From Knufia peltigerae (lineage: Eukaryota > Ascomycota > Eurotiomycetes > Chaetothyriales > Trichomeriaceae), in the NCBI GenBank assembly GCA_030247855.1, contig JAPDRN010000004.1, forward strand, positions 558,001 to 622,000: 64,000 nt of DNA. Reading direction: 5' to 3'. The position numbers and the translations under genes were made by a program. Position 1 is the stretch's first letter. Each line of letters starts with the position of its first letter. The notes under the pieces are model-generated. The model saw nothing but the letters and a program-made list of their open reading frames with translations. It searched no databases and had not been told where the DNA came from. Shown here in pieces: positions 21,186 to 31,647 of the stretch.

Positions 21186-23831
21186 TCATTCATCAAAATC
21201 TTCGTCCTCGTCACCTCCACGATTGTTTGACGCGCCTCCTGTAGCTTGAATCCGTGCCTCTTGCTTCCGATATAGGTTCGCGAGGAATTCCGATGTACTT
21301 GCTTCCTCGACGCTCTTGTCCTCCCGAAGCTTCAGAAAGCGAGGGAAGCGCATGCTTAGACCACGATCCTCGTTGACCAGTCCGATAGCAGCAGTATAGG
21401 TTGGGCTGAGAGTAATGTCTGCAAATGCCATTTCCCAGACCTCTTGAGGTTCGAACCAGACATCTGGCTCGTAGGCACTGTATTCAATGTAGCTCGGCTT
21501 CGCACCTAGTACATTGTCGCCTCCCTCAGCGTACTTTTCCTTGTTGGCCTGATAGAATTTGTCAGTAAAGCCTGAAATGCACTTTGTGACAACTTCAAGT
21601 GAGCCAGTCTGTGGATTTCGACAAGCCAGGAGTATCGGCGACCACCATTTTGCCTTTCGGCCTTGACCGTGCCAACCTGCAACAGGGATCAAGTCGATGG
21701 TGTCTGCAGAGGTGGCGTAGTCTTTTTTAACTTTGAGCCAGGAATCGAGTCGTTTGTCGGGTTCGTAGGTCGAAAGAAGGGCTTTACGGCGAGAGCCTTT
21801 CTCCTTCTCTTGTTCTTTATCCACTTGGGACTTTTTGCTTGACTTCTTGCCCTTCTTGCTCGGAGTTACTGGTGCTGGGCCGGGTGTGTCATCTTTATCT
21901 GCTTGGTCTGGCTCTTCTCCAATGAGATCTGGATTCGGTAGGTTATCCAAGACCTTCACCATGATACCTTCGCATTTGATATCCGTTGCAGATTTGAAGA
22001 ACTCAAGAACCACGTCGGAATCAGCTGATGTTGCATCAATGCTTCTCACCCAGGTGAAATGGTGTTCTTTCTCCACAAACATGCTGCGCAGTAATCCGCG
22101 ACGCTCGCGAAAAGGGCGATCCAGCAACGGTTCGCCGTTCAGGAACATTAAATCGAAGGCAAACAAGCAGACATCAATCTGGATAGACGACAAGTCGACG
22201 TCCTTCTTGGCACGGTTCGTGAGAGTTTGGAAAGTCTTGAGCTCTCCAGTGTTGCGGTCAACAGCAACAACTTCGCCTTCCAAGATGAAACTTGATACTC
22301 CATCACCTCGTATCTCGGGCACAAGGGCTACCAGATCCGGGTACTTGTCTGTCATGACTTCCAGGTGACGAGAAAAAATCGAAACCTTTCCTGCTTCGTC
22401 ACAATGTACTTGAGCTCTTTGGCCATCGTACTTGTACTCACAACTGAAGTCTCGACCCTGCAATTTGGTGAGCATCTCGCTGAGATCTCGAGTAATGCTG
22501 CCCAACATCGGTCGAAGAGGGATATGTAGAGCTAAGCCGCAGCGTAATAGCAACTCATCTGACACGCCAACTTTCAGGAGTCCAGGGACGAGGTCGTTAT
22601 AGTTCGGGCGCCGCGCAAAGCAAGTCTTGACAACTTCTTCCGCTTTGGACCATACAACGGCCAAGTCTTCCTTCTTCAGTTTCGCCAGTTCGGAAGCATC
22701 CATGATCGTAAAATCCGCTCCCTCTGGTCGTGAAAGTCGGAATGCCCGGGCAAGTGCGATCAGCATCGTTGTTTTTACAGCTCCTATTCTGAGATGTTGT
22801 ACCAAAGTCCTCACTATGTATCTGCTTTCCTCTGGGCCGCGGGCATCTTGTAGTAAGCGTTCCACCAGCCGTTGCTTCTGCTCGACACTGCCATGACCTT
22901 TGCTGTTCGCTATTTTGACCAGTGTCTGATATGCGCCATTGATAGTGAGCGGCTTCGGCTTCCTCAAAGTAAAGCTCTGTTTCTTCTTGGCCTCGAAGGC
23001 GACATCCCCAGCGTCTCCATGCTTATCGTAGAGGGTTTTCAGCCCTGCACTATCAAGACCACATACTTTCTTTAAGGCTTTCGAGATGGCTGAGCCGCCG
23101 AGGCCCAACTCGAGAGAGATATATGGCGGTGCGATCGAGTTCGTGGCCAGCCACACCGCAGGAAGTAAACTTTTGGGGTCTGCTTCTATGATGAGCCGCA
23201 AACAATTGACAAGAGTGTCAACGATCTTGATCCGGCTTTGAGTGGAGTTGACAAGATAAAAGCACCGAGTAAGCAAAGCATACGATGCGTCGCCACCATC
23301 GGCAGCCCAATGGCTTTTCAGCTCGGATACATACTGTGAAGGGTCGAACGTCAAGGGACTTTGATCAAAGGGCACCGTTAACGTAATTTTGTCTTCGTCT
23401 GAAGCCGTCGACTGTAGTCCTAGCACACTCTTTTTATTCTCAATCGGGATGGCTTGAGAAATTGGATCAGACCTGTCGAGTGCAGCTGTGACAAAGTCTT
23501 TTCTGTCTTCCTCCATGTTGTGTTCTATCTCTTGAGCATGGGTCGGGTCTGGCCGTTCTTCGCTGTTGGTAATCTCGTCATTGCCTTGTCCATCTTCTCT
23601 TGCCCATTCTTCCTGCAGCTTTCTTGCCAGTTCCTCGTCTGTCAGCGTTTGTTCCGATGGAGATTGATCATCGTCAATATTGTCTGACTTTTCCAGGGCT
23701 CCAGTCCCCTTGGAAGTGCCATTGACTTCGTTCGAAGGGCCTTGTTTACGGAAGAAGAAATCGAGACTGCGATGTGTGATTGGAGTGGGTTTGGTATCAT
23801 TTTTCTTTCTTCTCTTGGATGGACTCTCCAT
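21186..23831 (-). CDS. CDC9: ATP-dependent DNA ligase I
   Basis: Single exon of 881 residues. ATG 23831 (MESPSKRRKK) is used; the frame opens three codons earlier with GTG. The N-terminus carries a bipartite basic signal and a PCNA-binding-like box, RSLDFFFRK (about 24-32). The DNA-binding domain spans about 160-420. The adenylation motif CEYKYDGQRAQ has its catalytic Lys at about residue 467. FILEGEVVAVD, FAFDLMFLNGEPL, EGIMVKVL, SWLKVKKDY and RFPRFLKLREDKSVEEAS are the further nucleotidyltransferase and OB-fold motifs. A Lys/Ser-rich insert (about 675-705) interrupts the region between motifs IV and V. It seals Okazaki fragments and repair nicks. It is divergent from the RINT-1-like gene, with an MCB-type box in the shared promoter. 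Confidence 0.95.
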   Translation of the reverse strand: MESPSKRRKKNDTKPTPITHRSLDFFFRKQGPSNEVNGTSKGTGALEKSDNIDDDQSPSEQTLTDEELARKLQEEWAREDGQGNDEITNSEERPDPTHAQEIEHNMEEDRKDFVTAALDRSDPISQAIPIENKKSVLGLQSTASDEDKITLTVPFDQSPLTFDPSQYVSELKSHWAADGGDASYALLTRCFYLVNSTQSRIKIVDTLVNCLRLIIEADPKSLLPAVWLATNSIAPPYISLELGLGGSAISKALKKVCGLDSAGLKTLYDKHGDAGDVAFEAKKKQSFTLRKPKPLTINGAYQTLVKIANSKGHGSVEQKQRLVERLLQDARGPEESRYIVRTLVQHLRIGAVKTTMLIALARAFRLSRPEGADFTIMDASELAKLKKEDLAVVWSKAEEVVKTCFARRPNYNDLVPGLLKVGVSDELLLRCGLALHIPLRPMLGSITRDLSEMLTKLQGRDFSCEYKYDGQRAQVHCDEAGKVSIFSRHLEVMTDKYPDLVALVPEIRGDGVSSFILEGEVVAVDRNTGELKTFQTLTNRAKKDVDLSSIQIDVCLFAFDLMFLNGEPLLDRPFRERRGLLRSMFVEKEHHFTWVRSIDATSADSDVVLEFFKSATDIKCEGIMVKVLDNLPNPDLIGEEPDQADKDDTPGPAPVTPSKKGKKSSKKSQVDKEQEKEKGSRRKALLSTYEPDKRLDSWLKVKKDYATSADTIDLIPVAGWHGQGRKAKWWSPILLACRNPQTGSLEVVTKCISGFTDKFYQANKEKYAEGGDNVLGAKPSYIEYSAYEPDVWFEPQEVWEMAFADITLSPTYTAAIGLVNEDRGLSMRFPRFLKLREDKSVEEASTSEFLANLYRKQEARIQATGGASNNRGGDEDEDFDE

Positions 23832-24006
23832 ATTCGACACCAGCGATATCGCCGGTGCGATATCTTGGAGTTTTATTTGTATACGTCAACCATTTTGTCT
23901 TGATGGCTCTGGGAGGCAGACAGTATATTATTTATTGACACTCGTAGATTCTGTAGTTTAAGCGTCATCGGTTCGCGTCCGAGTGTCTGCGTCTCCAATT
24001 GCGATG

Positions 24007-24012
24007 ACGCGT
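24007..24012. promoter_or_regulatory. MCB box (ACGCGT) upstream of DNA ligase I
   Basis: A perfect palindromic ACGCGT lies 176 bases upstream of the ligase ATG and 114 bases upstream of the divergent RINT-1-like ATG. In yeasts this is the MBF site that drives G1/S expression of DNA replication genes, including DNA ligase. Function here is inferred from position and target. Confidence 0.45.
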
Positions 24013-24125
24013 GTTGAGAAAAGATGCGGAGGACAGATGTGAAGGTGGTGAATTTCCCTGCACTTTTACGATCTGAATCTTCCCATTTTACAACCAAGAG
24101 CCGGTTTCCAGGCGTATGTTCCCGT

Positions 24126-26695
24126 ATGGCAGAACTCCAATTGTCTAGAACTTCCGACATTCGTACCCGAGTCGAAGATTATCTCAATGACAAGGTACAA
24201 ACTGCGGCCGATCTTGACCAGCTGGACAGTCTCCTACAACAAATTCAAGGCCAGCAGAACTTGTTGAAACAGCAGGTAAGAAGCAACGCTCCTTGTCTCC
24301 GTCACTTCTCTGACGTGCTCTATAGCTAGAAGATGCGAAAAGAAGCCACCACGACGCTCAGACTCTTGTCGAAAAGAAAACCCAGGCCCTGAAACACAAA
24401 GCTGAAGACTTCCAAGTTCGAAAGGCTGATGTTGACCGACGATTACGGTCATTGGCACAAACAGATGTTAGCGATGATGCAGCCAGGAGCATTGAAGCAC
24501 GAATGGGCAAGGTCCACAACTTGGAGATCGCTCGAGGATATCTTGATCTCATCCACAGAGTTAACACATTGAGTGCCCAAGTTACAGACAAACTCTTCTC
24601 GCAGCCAGACATCTCGCTACAAGCGTATCTCGACTTGAGGGCCCTAGTGGCGAAAGTCCAAGAGGCCCAGTCAGCCGCGGAGGGCGCCGCACCCCAGTTG
24701 GTGTATGAGCTGGAGAACCAAAACAGAATACTTTATGAGAAGCTGAAGCAGAAGTTGGAAGATGACCTTCGCAAAACACTGGAACAGATGAAATGGCCTA
24801 GTAAAGAATTGAATCTGTTAGGCAATGTCCGAGATCAGTGGAACCAACAAGTACGACTCCTTCTGGCGTTACAAGATCCCGACTTAGTATCAGTGTTTGC
24901 CCGAGCAGATGGAAGGGACTCTCCTGTTCCTGCGGAGCCTGTTATCTTACTCCCTCTTGAGGTGATGGTGCAACCACTTGCAGCAAGGTTTCATTATCAC
25001 TTTTACGGAGAGAGGCCAACCAACCGACTGGACAAACCTGAATACTTCCTCAATCACATATTGGATCTTCTCGACAGCCACAGTGGCTTCATGTCAGATA
25101 TGCTTGGCCCCATATTGGATCAGCGAGCTGCAAATTCTGAAGCCTTGGAGACCATCTACACAGATGCCATCTCGACCTTTATAACAGCATTGTTACCTCT
25201 TGTTCTTGCTAAATGTCTCTCATTCCTCCCGCAAATCTCTCAACAACCGCAACTACTATCCCATTTTATGCATGAGCTGATGGGGTTTGATGCTTCAATT
25301 CGCGACACCTGGGGCTATGTACCCATTCCAAGGATGTTGACTGATTGGAAGGGGATAACCTGGAATGTTTTGAACACTCATGGGTACTTTGGTGCATGGC
25401 TCGCGGTGGAAAGGGATTTCGCACTTACACGATACAAAGAGATCCGAGACGCTCCCGATAGCGGTGACATTGATCTTGACGCTGATTCTGCCCAGACCAA
25501 ACCTACTAAGGGGGCCATCAGAGTCAATGACTTGCTCGAAACCATCACAGATCGGTACCGTGGTCTTGCATCTTTCAGCCAGAGAATGAAGTTTCTGCTA
25601 GAAATTCAGTTGTCAATCTTTGACGATTACCATAATCATCTCCACGGTGCACTGCAGGCATACCTCGTGTCCTCGCACACGGCAGGACGACTTCTGCAGG
25701 GTCAAACGGAATCACATGCCTTTGGTCTCAAAGGACTCGAGTCTTTGGCCAAGATCTATGGAAGCGCGGAGTTTCTCCAGCGCAAAATGTCTGACTGGAG
25801 CGACGACGTCTTTTTCTTGGAGTTATGGGATGAGCTGCAATACCGCGCGAAAGCGAATAGCAATGGCGATGCGTCGGTCGGTTCTGGTCTGAATGTGGAT
25901 GAAGTCGCCGCTAGAACTTCTGATAGCATCAAGTCCACCGGTCTGGACGGCGATGCCGATACTGATGGAAGCGGACTTTTTGACCAGACCGCTCTGGCAT
26001 ATCGACGACTGCGGGAACGTAGCGAAGAGGAGATCCTCCGCGTATTCGACGTCAACTTGAAAGGGGCCATTGATGCCTATGCAAAATATATGCAATTCTC
26101 CTCCCTCGCCGCCACACCTTCAGATGTTGCCTCGTTAAGCCCATCTGCCAGTCTGGACGGCTTCTTCCAAACCACGTCATTACTGCTGGGCTATCTCGGC
26201 AAAGTTCTTGCACCTGGCTCAATGCGACGGATCACAAAGCATTACTGTACTTCGACACAGCGAAGAATCTACGACGGTGTTATAATGTCTCACACCTTTG
26301 CCGCTGCTGGTGCAACTCAGTTGAAGCGAGACATGGCGGCCATCGCAGAAAGTATAGATACGACCACGAAGCTACGGGGAGTCGCTGGAGGAAGCATGAA
26401 ACGGCTAGAGGAAGCAGTCTTTCTTCTTACCCTCGATGCTAACAAGAGGGCAACCGTCAACACTGAAAATGGCGATGACGACGATGGCTGGGGCTTCGAT
26501 GAAGATGAGAATGGCAATTCAGCCATTCCTGCCGCTGACGTCGATGACAAGCATTGGGGTTTGTGGGATGCTGAGAAACTCATCTTTCAGAGCAATGAAG
26601 CAGCACGAAAAGCACTGGCAGATATGGCTCTGTACCACTTGAGTGAAGCTGATGCCAGGAATGTGTTGAAGAGAAGAGTCGAGCTGAACAATTAG
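24126..26695 (+). CDS. RINT-1/Tip20 family ER tethering protein
   Basis: Two exons, 24126-24275 and 24326-26695, with a 50-base intron (GTAAGA...CTATAG), giving 839 residues. The N-terminal 150 residues are coiled coil (DYLNDKVQTAADLDQLDSLL and onward, with heptad-like KRRSHHDAQTLVEKKTQALK). Then comes the helical RINT1/TIP20 domain, with landmarks FHYHFYGERPTNRLDKPEYF, DTWGYVPIPRMLTDW, WLAVERDFAL and FLEIQLSIFDDYHNHLHGAL. An Asp/Gly-rich stretch (GDDDDGWGFDEDE) lies near the C-terminus. Family members are subunits of the Dsl1/NRZ tether that captures COPI vesicles at the ER. An in-frame ATG 34 codons upstream (24024) is possible, but the segment it adds looks non-coding. Confidence 0.87.
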
Positions 26696-27349
26696 ACACG
26701 AAGACTTGAGGAGGACATGTCAGCACCTTGTAGTTTGCCAATCTATACACCATGTAGGATGTTACTCCTTCTTTCCATAATGTCCGCCGTCATTGACAAT
26801 AGATGGTGCTATTGTATAGGTCAGAGGCCCCATTTTGGTTAGGAGCATTGTTGATAATTAGCCGATGCGCTCGATTATTCTTGCGCCTTGATGAGATATT
26901 GCGAGTTGTAGCGAAATGGTACTGAATGCGAGTGAGGACTTTGGACGTGGCCGGGTACAGCTTCGGCCCTGGTTGGTGCGCTATACAGCCTACCTGGTGC
27001 ATCATATACAGCCGACTCGGGGCATCGTATACAGCCAACGGCACGGACTGGAATCCCTGCTGGATCTCCTGTATCTCTCCAATGACAGACAGTTCAGCAC
27101 CCTTGTCGGTTCACGTCGGGTATTTTTTTTACAGTCTGCCATCATTGTCATCGGCTGTGAGGAAGTACAATATCACTCCATGCCTCCAACATCGATCCCC
27201 GCTTTCTTTTGACGGGGTCTCCAACGTCGATGGAGGTGGGGTTTCGCTATATGTCAAATGGCTTGCATCATAGTATATATGTGTTGAGGTGAGGGTTTAA
27301 TCCGAATCGCATTCACATCCGTGATCCGTTTTCTTCGACCATCAGATAG
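26696..27349. other. Intergenic region with a three-copy 23-base repeat
   Basis: Lies between the RINT-1-like and SSADH genes, both on +. Three imperfect copies of a 20-23 base unit ending in TATACAGCC occupy 26971-27036. No gene seen. Confidence 0.55.
26971..27036. repeat. Imperfect 23-base direct repeat, three copies
   Basis: Copies at 26971-26990, 26991-27013 and 27014-27036 share GGTGC/GGGGC followed by R-T-C-R-TATACAGCC. The third base pattern varies between copies. Confidence 0.6.
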
Positions 27350-28899
27350 ATGTCACACAAACACATCATGGCGCCGAAAACCTTGAATGACTTGAAACGG
27401 AAGGACCTTTTCCAGACCAAAGGTTATATAGACGGGGAATGGGTGGACGCGGTGTCGGGAAAGACGTTCGACGTCCATGATCCTGCCACCCTCGACAAAA
27501 TCGCCACACTCCCTGAAATGGGAGCGGCGGACACGGACAAAGCAGTCGATGCCGCGCAGGCCGCGTTCAAGACCTTCAAGAAAACGACCGCCCGCCAACG
27601 AGCTCGGTGGTTGCGCAAATGGAGCGACCTGATGCTGGAGAACCAGGCCGACCTGGCCTTGATCTTGTGTCTAGAGAACGGCAAGACTCTTGTCGAAGCC
27701 AATGGCGAAGTGGCCTACGCTGCCTCTTTCCTAGAATGGTTCGCCGGGGAAGCCGAGAGAACACATGGCGAGGTCGTCCCACCAGCGAATCTGAATCAAC
27801 GCATCTTGACCTTCAAGCAACCTATCGGCGTGGCAGCATGTTTGGCCCCATGGAACTTTCCGGCCGCGATGATCACGCGCAAGGTAGGAGCAGCCCTTGC
27901 GGCGGGATGTACCACCGTCTGGAAACCGGCAGGAGAGACGCCGTTGAGTTGTTTGGCGCTGGCAGTCCTCGGACGGGAAGCCGGCTTACCGAAAGGCTCG
28001 TTCAACGTGATTACTACACTCAACCTGGTCAGCGAAGTCGGCGAGGCGCTGTGCAAGAACAAGCTCGTCCGCAAGTTGAGTTTTACAGGCAGCACCCGCG
28101 TTGGCAAGATTCTGGCGAAACAATGCAGCGACAGCCTCAAGAAGCTGTCCCTTGAGCTAGGCGGCAACAGTCCTTTCATAGTGTTCGATGACGCCAAAAT
28201 CGACACCGCCGTTGAAGCCTGCATCTTGGCCAAGTTCCGAAACTCGGGCCAAACTTGCGTGACTGCAAACCGAATTTTTGTGCAAAAAGGGATCTATGAT
28301 AAGTTTGCAGAGGCGTTGACAGCAAAAATCAAGACACTGAAGGTTGGGCCCGGCACTGAGGAAGGCGTCTTTGTTGGGCCGCTGACACACGAACGTGCGG
28401 TCGAGAAGGCAATGAATCATATAAACGGTGAGCGATGATTGCATGGATTTGTCTTCATGCGTACTAACAACTCGAAGATGCCAAGAAACACGGTGGCCAA
28501 GTGGTGCTCGGAGGAGCGCCAATGGACGGACTGAAGGGTTACTTCCTCCAGCCGACTGTCATCAAACATATGAATCGAGAAATGATAACGACCAGGGAAG
28601 AGACCTTTGCCCCTGTGGTTGGTCTATATGAGTTCGGTAGTGAAGAGGAAGTCCTTGATATGGCCAATGACTGTGATGTCGGCTTGGGAAGCTTCATCAT
28701 CACCGAAAACATGGCCAGGGCTTTTAGGGTCACCGAAGCCTTGGAGGTTGGTATGGTTGGTGTCAATCTAGGAATGTTGAGTGCGTGTGAGAGCCCCTTC
28801 GGCGGTGTAAAGGAAAGCGGATATGGCAGAGAAGGTGGGCGGCAAGGCATCGAGGAGTATCTGAGTGTGAAGTCGATGTTGATCAACGTGGCGAATTAG
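27350..28899 (+). CDS. Succinate-semialdehyde dehydrogenase [NAD(P)+]
   Basis: Two exons, 27350-28427 and 28478-28899, with a 50-base intron (donor GTGAGC, branch TACTAAC), giving 499 residues. Aldehyde dehydrogenase superfamily. Seen: APWNFPAAMITRKVGAALAAGC (the cofactor/active-site entry typical of SSADH/GabD), FTGSTRVGK, catalytic Glu in LELGGNSPF (about 269), catalytic Cys in FRNSGQTCVTANR (about 303), and C-terminal SPFGGVKESGYGREGGRQG with EEYLSVKS, diagnostic of SSADH-type enzymes. The role is oxidation of succinate semialdehyde to succinate in the GABA shunt. A second ATG six codons in (MAPKTLND) is an alternative start. No clear mitochondrial presequence. Its stop lies 59 bases from the convergent ELO-like gene. 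A related aldehyde dehydrogenase of another pathway cannot be excluded. Confidence 0.88.
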
Positions 28900-28958
28900 C
28901 AGGCGTCCAGTGATACTTGTGGTCCGTGGATTTCGTGTATAACACAGATAGCTGGATA

Positions 28959-29633
28959 TTATTCTTTCTTTCCCACCTTGTTCGATTTCTGCTGACTTCC
29001 GCCTTTGAGTTCTTCGTGAAACAGCATCGCGTATCTGGTGAGTAACAAGACGGCGATGGCCCTGTTTGCTGACTCTGGTGCCTTCTGGCTATTCAGTATC
29101 AGGTAACGAACATCGAGGGCGATCCCGCCTGCGAGTTGTAACCATCCAGTGATCGGCAACACAGGTCTAAACGCAGACATTCCGCCGAAATACGCGTACA
29201 TCCAGAAATGGTGGAAGCAATTCAAGAAAGCAAACAATTGCCACTCGGAGGCATTGAGGACACGAAAATAGGTCAAGAAAGGGGTGGTAATGTGGTGAAA
29301 TGCCATGTGAGGTCCGATGGACTGTCCATTGGCGACGAGATTGAAGACGTCAATGTATTCGTAGAATTTCGATAGATGATAAACGTATGCGAGATCTGAG
29401 CTTTTGATGCCGCTTATCTCTTGGAAATGGAAGGCGTCGTTGAGTATGAGGTACGCCAGTACCAGAGAAAACAATGAATACGCCTGGCTGTTCAGATGTA
29501 TGACCGTTCGTGTCCAGGGAAATGCGCCATTCCGCTCAACATAGGCCCTTAATGTACTCCAGAAGAAGATAAAAGGGCCGCTGGTGAGAATGACACTCTG
29601 TAGTGAGGTCAGTGGTCTGTCTCCCTTGTCCAT
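28959..29633 (-). CDS. ELO-family (fatty-acid elongase-like) membrane protein, divergent
   Basis: About 224 residues from ATG 29633; the frame continues 18 codons upstream without an ATG, so a first exon could be missing. Several membrane segments are visible (LQSVILTSGPFIFFWSTL, YSLFSLVLAYLIL, LFAFLNCFHHFWMYAYFG, LQLAGGIALDV). ELO landmarks are YHLSKFYEYIDVFNLV (the K-x-x-E-x-x-D-T region) and HMAFHHITTPF in place of the His-box HVYHH, then FHHFWMYAYFGG (the usual H-x-x-MY-x-YY). Elongases condense malonyl-CoA with acyl-CoA in the ER. The short length and altered His box make activity uncertain. It is convergent with the SSADH gene. Confidence 0.65.
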   Translation of the reverse strand: MDKGDRPLTSLQSVILTSGPFIFFWSTLRAYVERNGAFPWTRTVIHLNSQAYSLFSLVLAYLILNDAFHFQEISGIKSSDLAYVYHLSKFYEYIDVFNLVANGQSIGPHMAFHHITTPFLTYFRVLNASEWQLFAFLNCFHHFWMYAYFGGMSAFRPVLPITGWLQLAGGIALDVRYLILNSQKAPESANRAIAVLLLTRYAMLFHEELKGGSQQKSNKVGKKE

Positions 29634-31647
29634 CACGATGTAGACGAAGCGGGGCGGATTCGCGAGAGAGGGAGAGAGTGCTGACAAATGACAGCGTTAT
29701 CAGGACGACAAGAATTCAGATGTAGATTGACGATCTAAGATGTTCTTGAGGGTGATCAATCAGGATGTCGAAGAAGAGAAGAAGTCAAGGGGTTGAGGCG
29801 AGATGAGTCAGGCGATGATATTGTTCATGAAGCCTACCCAATTTAGGATAAAACCACCATTCCATGTCGGAAACCTCACTGAATCTCTACCTGGTTCAAA
29901 GTTCTCATCTGTACAAAAGTCAGTTTCACTGAGCAGAAGAGACGTAAGTTGTACAGACTCGAATAGCTCAATATGAGGCAAATGTGAATTGCGCAGTATC
30001 TCTGCTGTAGGGACTGACTATGAGTCAGTCGGTCAGTAGCAGCTGGACGTAGTTCTGTTTAGCATATACATAGATATAGATCTACGGAGCATACTCTGGG
30101 CTCTTGTCTACCATCAATAGTACCTAGGGATAGTTCTGTTACAATGGACATTGAGTACCTGACAGCCACCGGATACAAAATAGGCCTCTCCTTTAACCTT
30201 CATCATATCGAGGCAACAAACAGTATCGGGATAAATTGAAATCACACCTCGTATTTGCTGGTAGCACGAATCAATAACTTGGAAAATTGCGTGTTACGTT
30301 GCGAGAGTCTGGGCCGGAACGTGGCCGACCTCCAAACCGAGCCACGCACACCAGCTTGCAAGAATGCAATTTCGGTTAATGGAGGTGCTGGACCGATAAG
30401 AAATGTCGCCTAAAAAACCATGAAGCGCTGAAAACATGTTCAACTAGAGGAGCTCCTGCGGCTGTTGTTTGTTGGTCCCTGCTGGAATTCATCCAAGGTG
30501 TCAAAATCTGAAGAGCCATTCCATGAGACTTCCAATTGCTTCCAGACGACTTTTTGTGACAATAATGCTGAAGGCTCGCCAGCCCGACCAACGTGTGCCT
30601 GAGAATGCAGAGTGGAATCCCTGGGGTTGATTGACCCCTGTACACATGGGTCCTCCGCCCCGTAAAGGAAGCCCCCCTGCTATAGCCAAGTGGCGCCGGG
30701 TCGTGGCATTTCGCAAGCCTATTGATGGACATTATTGACCTCCAATGGCAATAATGTTTGCTCGATTCAGCTCGGACTCCTTGGTTGAATCTGTCTCGAG
30801 CAACGACCCACGTGGAGATTGTCCCTCCGGACGCCAGTTAAACAATGGCACTCGATTTCGGATCTCCAAAGAACAGTCCTCTAGCCAGAATCCAGAAGAG
30901 ACGACAATCTTACTACCGTCAAACACAGGCTGATTGTTGTGTAACTGCGATGGTCTATCAGATGCCCGATCATGCATCGTCAGCATCAATGTTTGACATC
31001 AAATGGCATTGCTCGGCGTCCCATACAGTAAGTTGCGAAAAGGGCCAGCTAAAATTATCTGTTCCGAAAAGTGAGATCCAAGCACTGTCCATCTCGCGAC
31101 AATATTGGGACCAGTCCGCACCTTTCTGGGCTTGAGCGCCACCGGACATGGCGCCTAGATTTCAGCATGCCGCAAGCCACGAGTACAACATGTTTTCAAC
31201 CCTTGACAGTTCCCAATGCTCTGGATAGCCTAATTTTATCTACAGCGCCCAGCTGTCAGCTGAAAAGAAAATCCCCGGTACGTTAGCTCCCGGACTCCTA
31301 GGTTCGCCTAGACCTGATAGCCTGTTCTGTGGCTTTTCCAACATGTGGACGATAAGGCTTTGCACGCCCCTTGGGCCAATTGCATGGTCTAGACGACGCC
31401 TCAACCAGAGACATGTCGACCTTGGCTACCAAGGAGGGTGCATGGCAATAGGGTAAATGTCACTTTATAAGATCTTGGGTCCGTCCTTCTGGTCTGGGCA
31501 TCTCAGTGAAACCTGTCTCTTTCCATCTGACATCGTGTGGCTATACCTAACAGCCCATTCACCATTTTCACTAAACACTACTCGATTGTTCTCAGGCAGC
31601 CACTTCCTCATTGACCTTTTTCAACATCAGAAAGCCCATACTCTGCG
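29634..31647. other. 2-kb intergenic region
   Basis: No recognisable gene. Holds the promoters of the divergent ELO-like and FAD monooxygenase genes. Some short stopless frames on both strands (up to 118 codons, 30376-30732) show no domain. Confidence 0.5.

Noticed and set aside
23930..24000. tRNA-like B-box word GGTTCGCGTCC
   Set aside because: No acceptor stem, anticodon arm or A box could be paired with it; it is in the ligase promoter.
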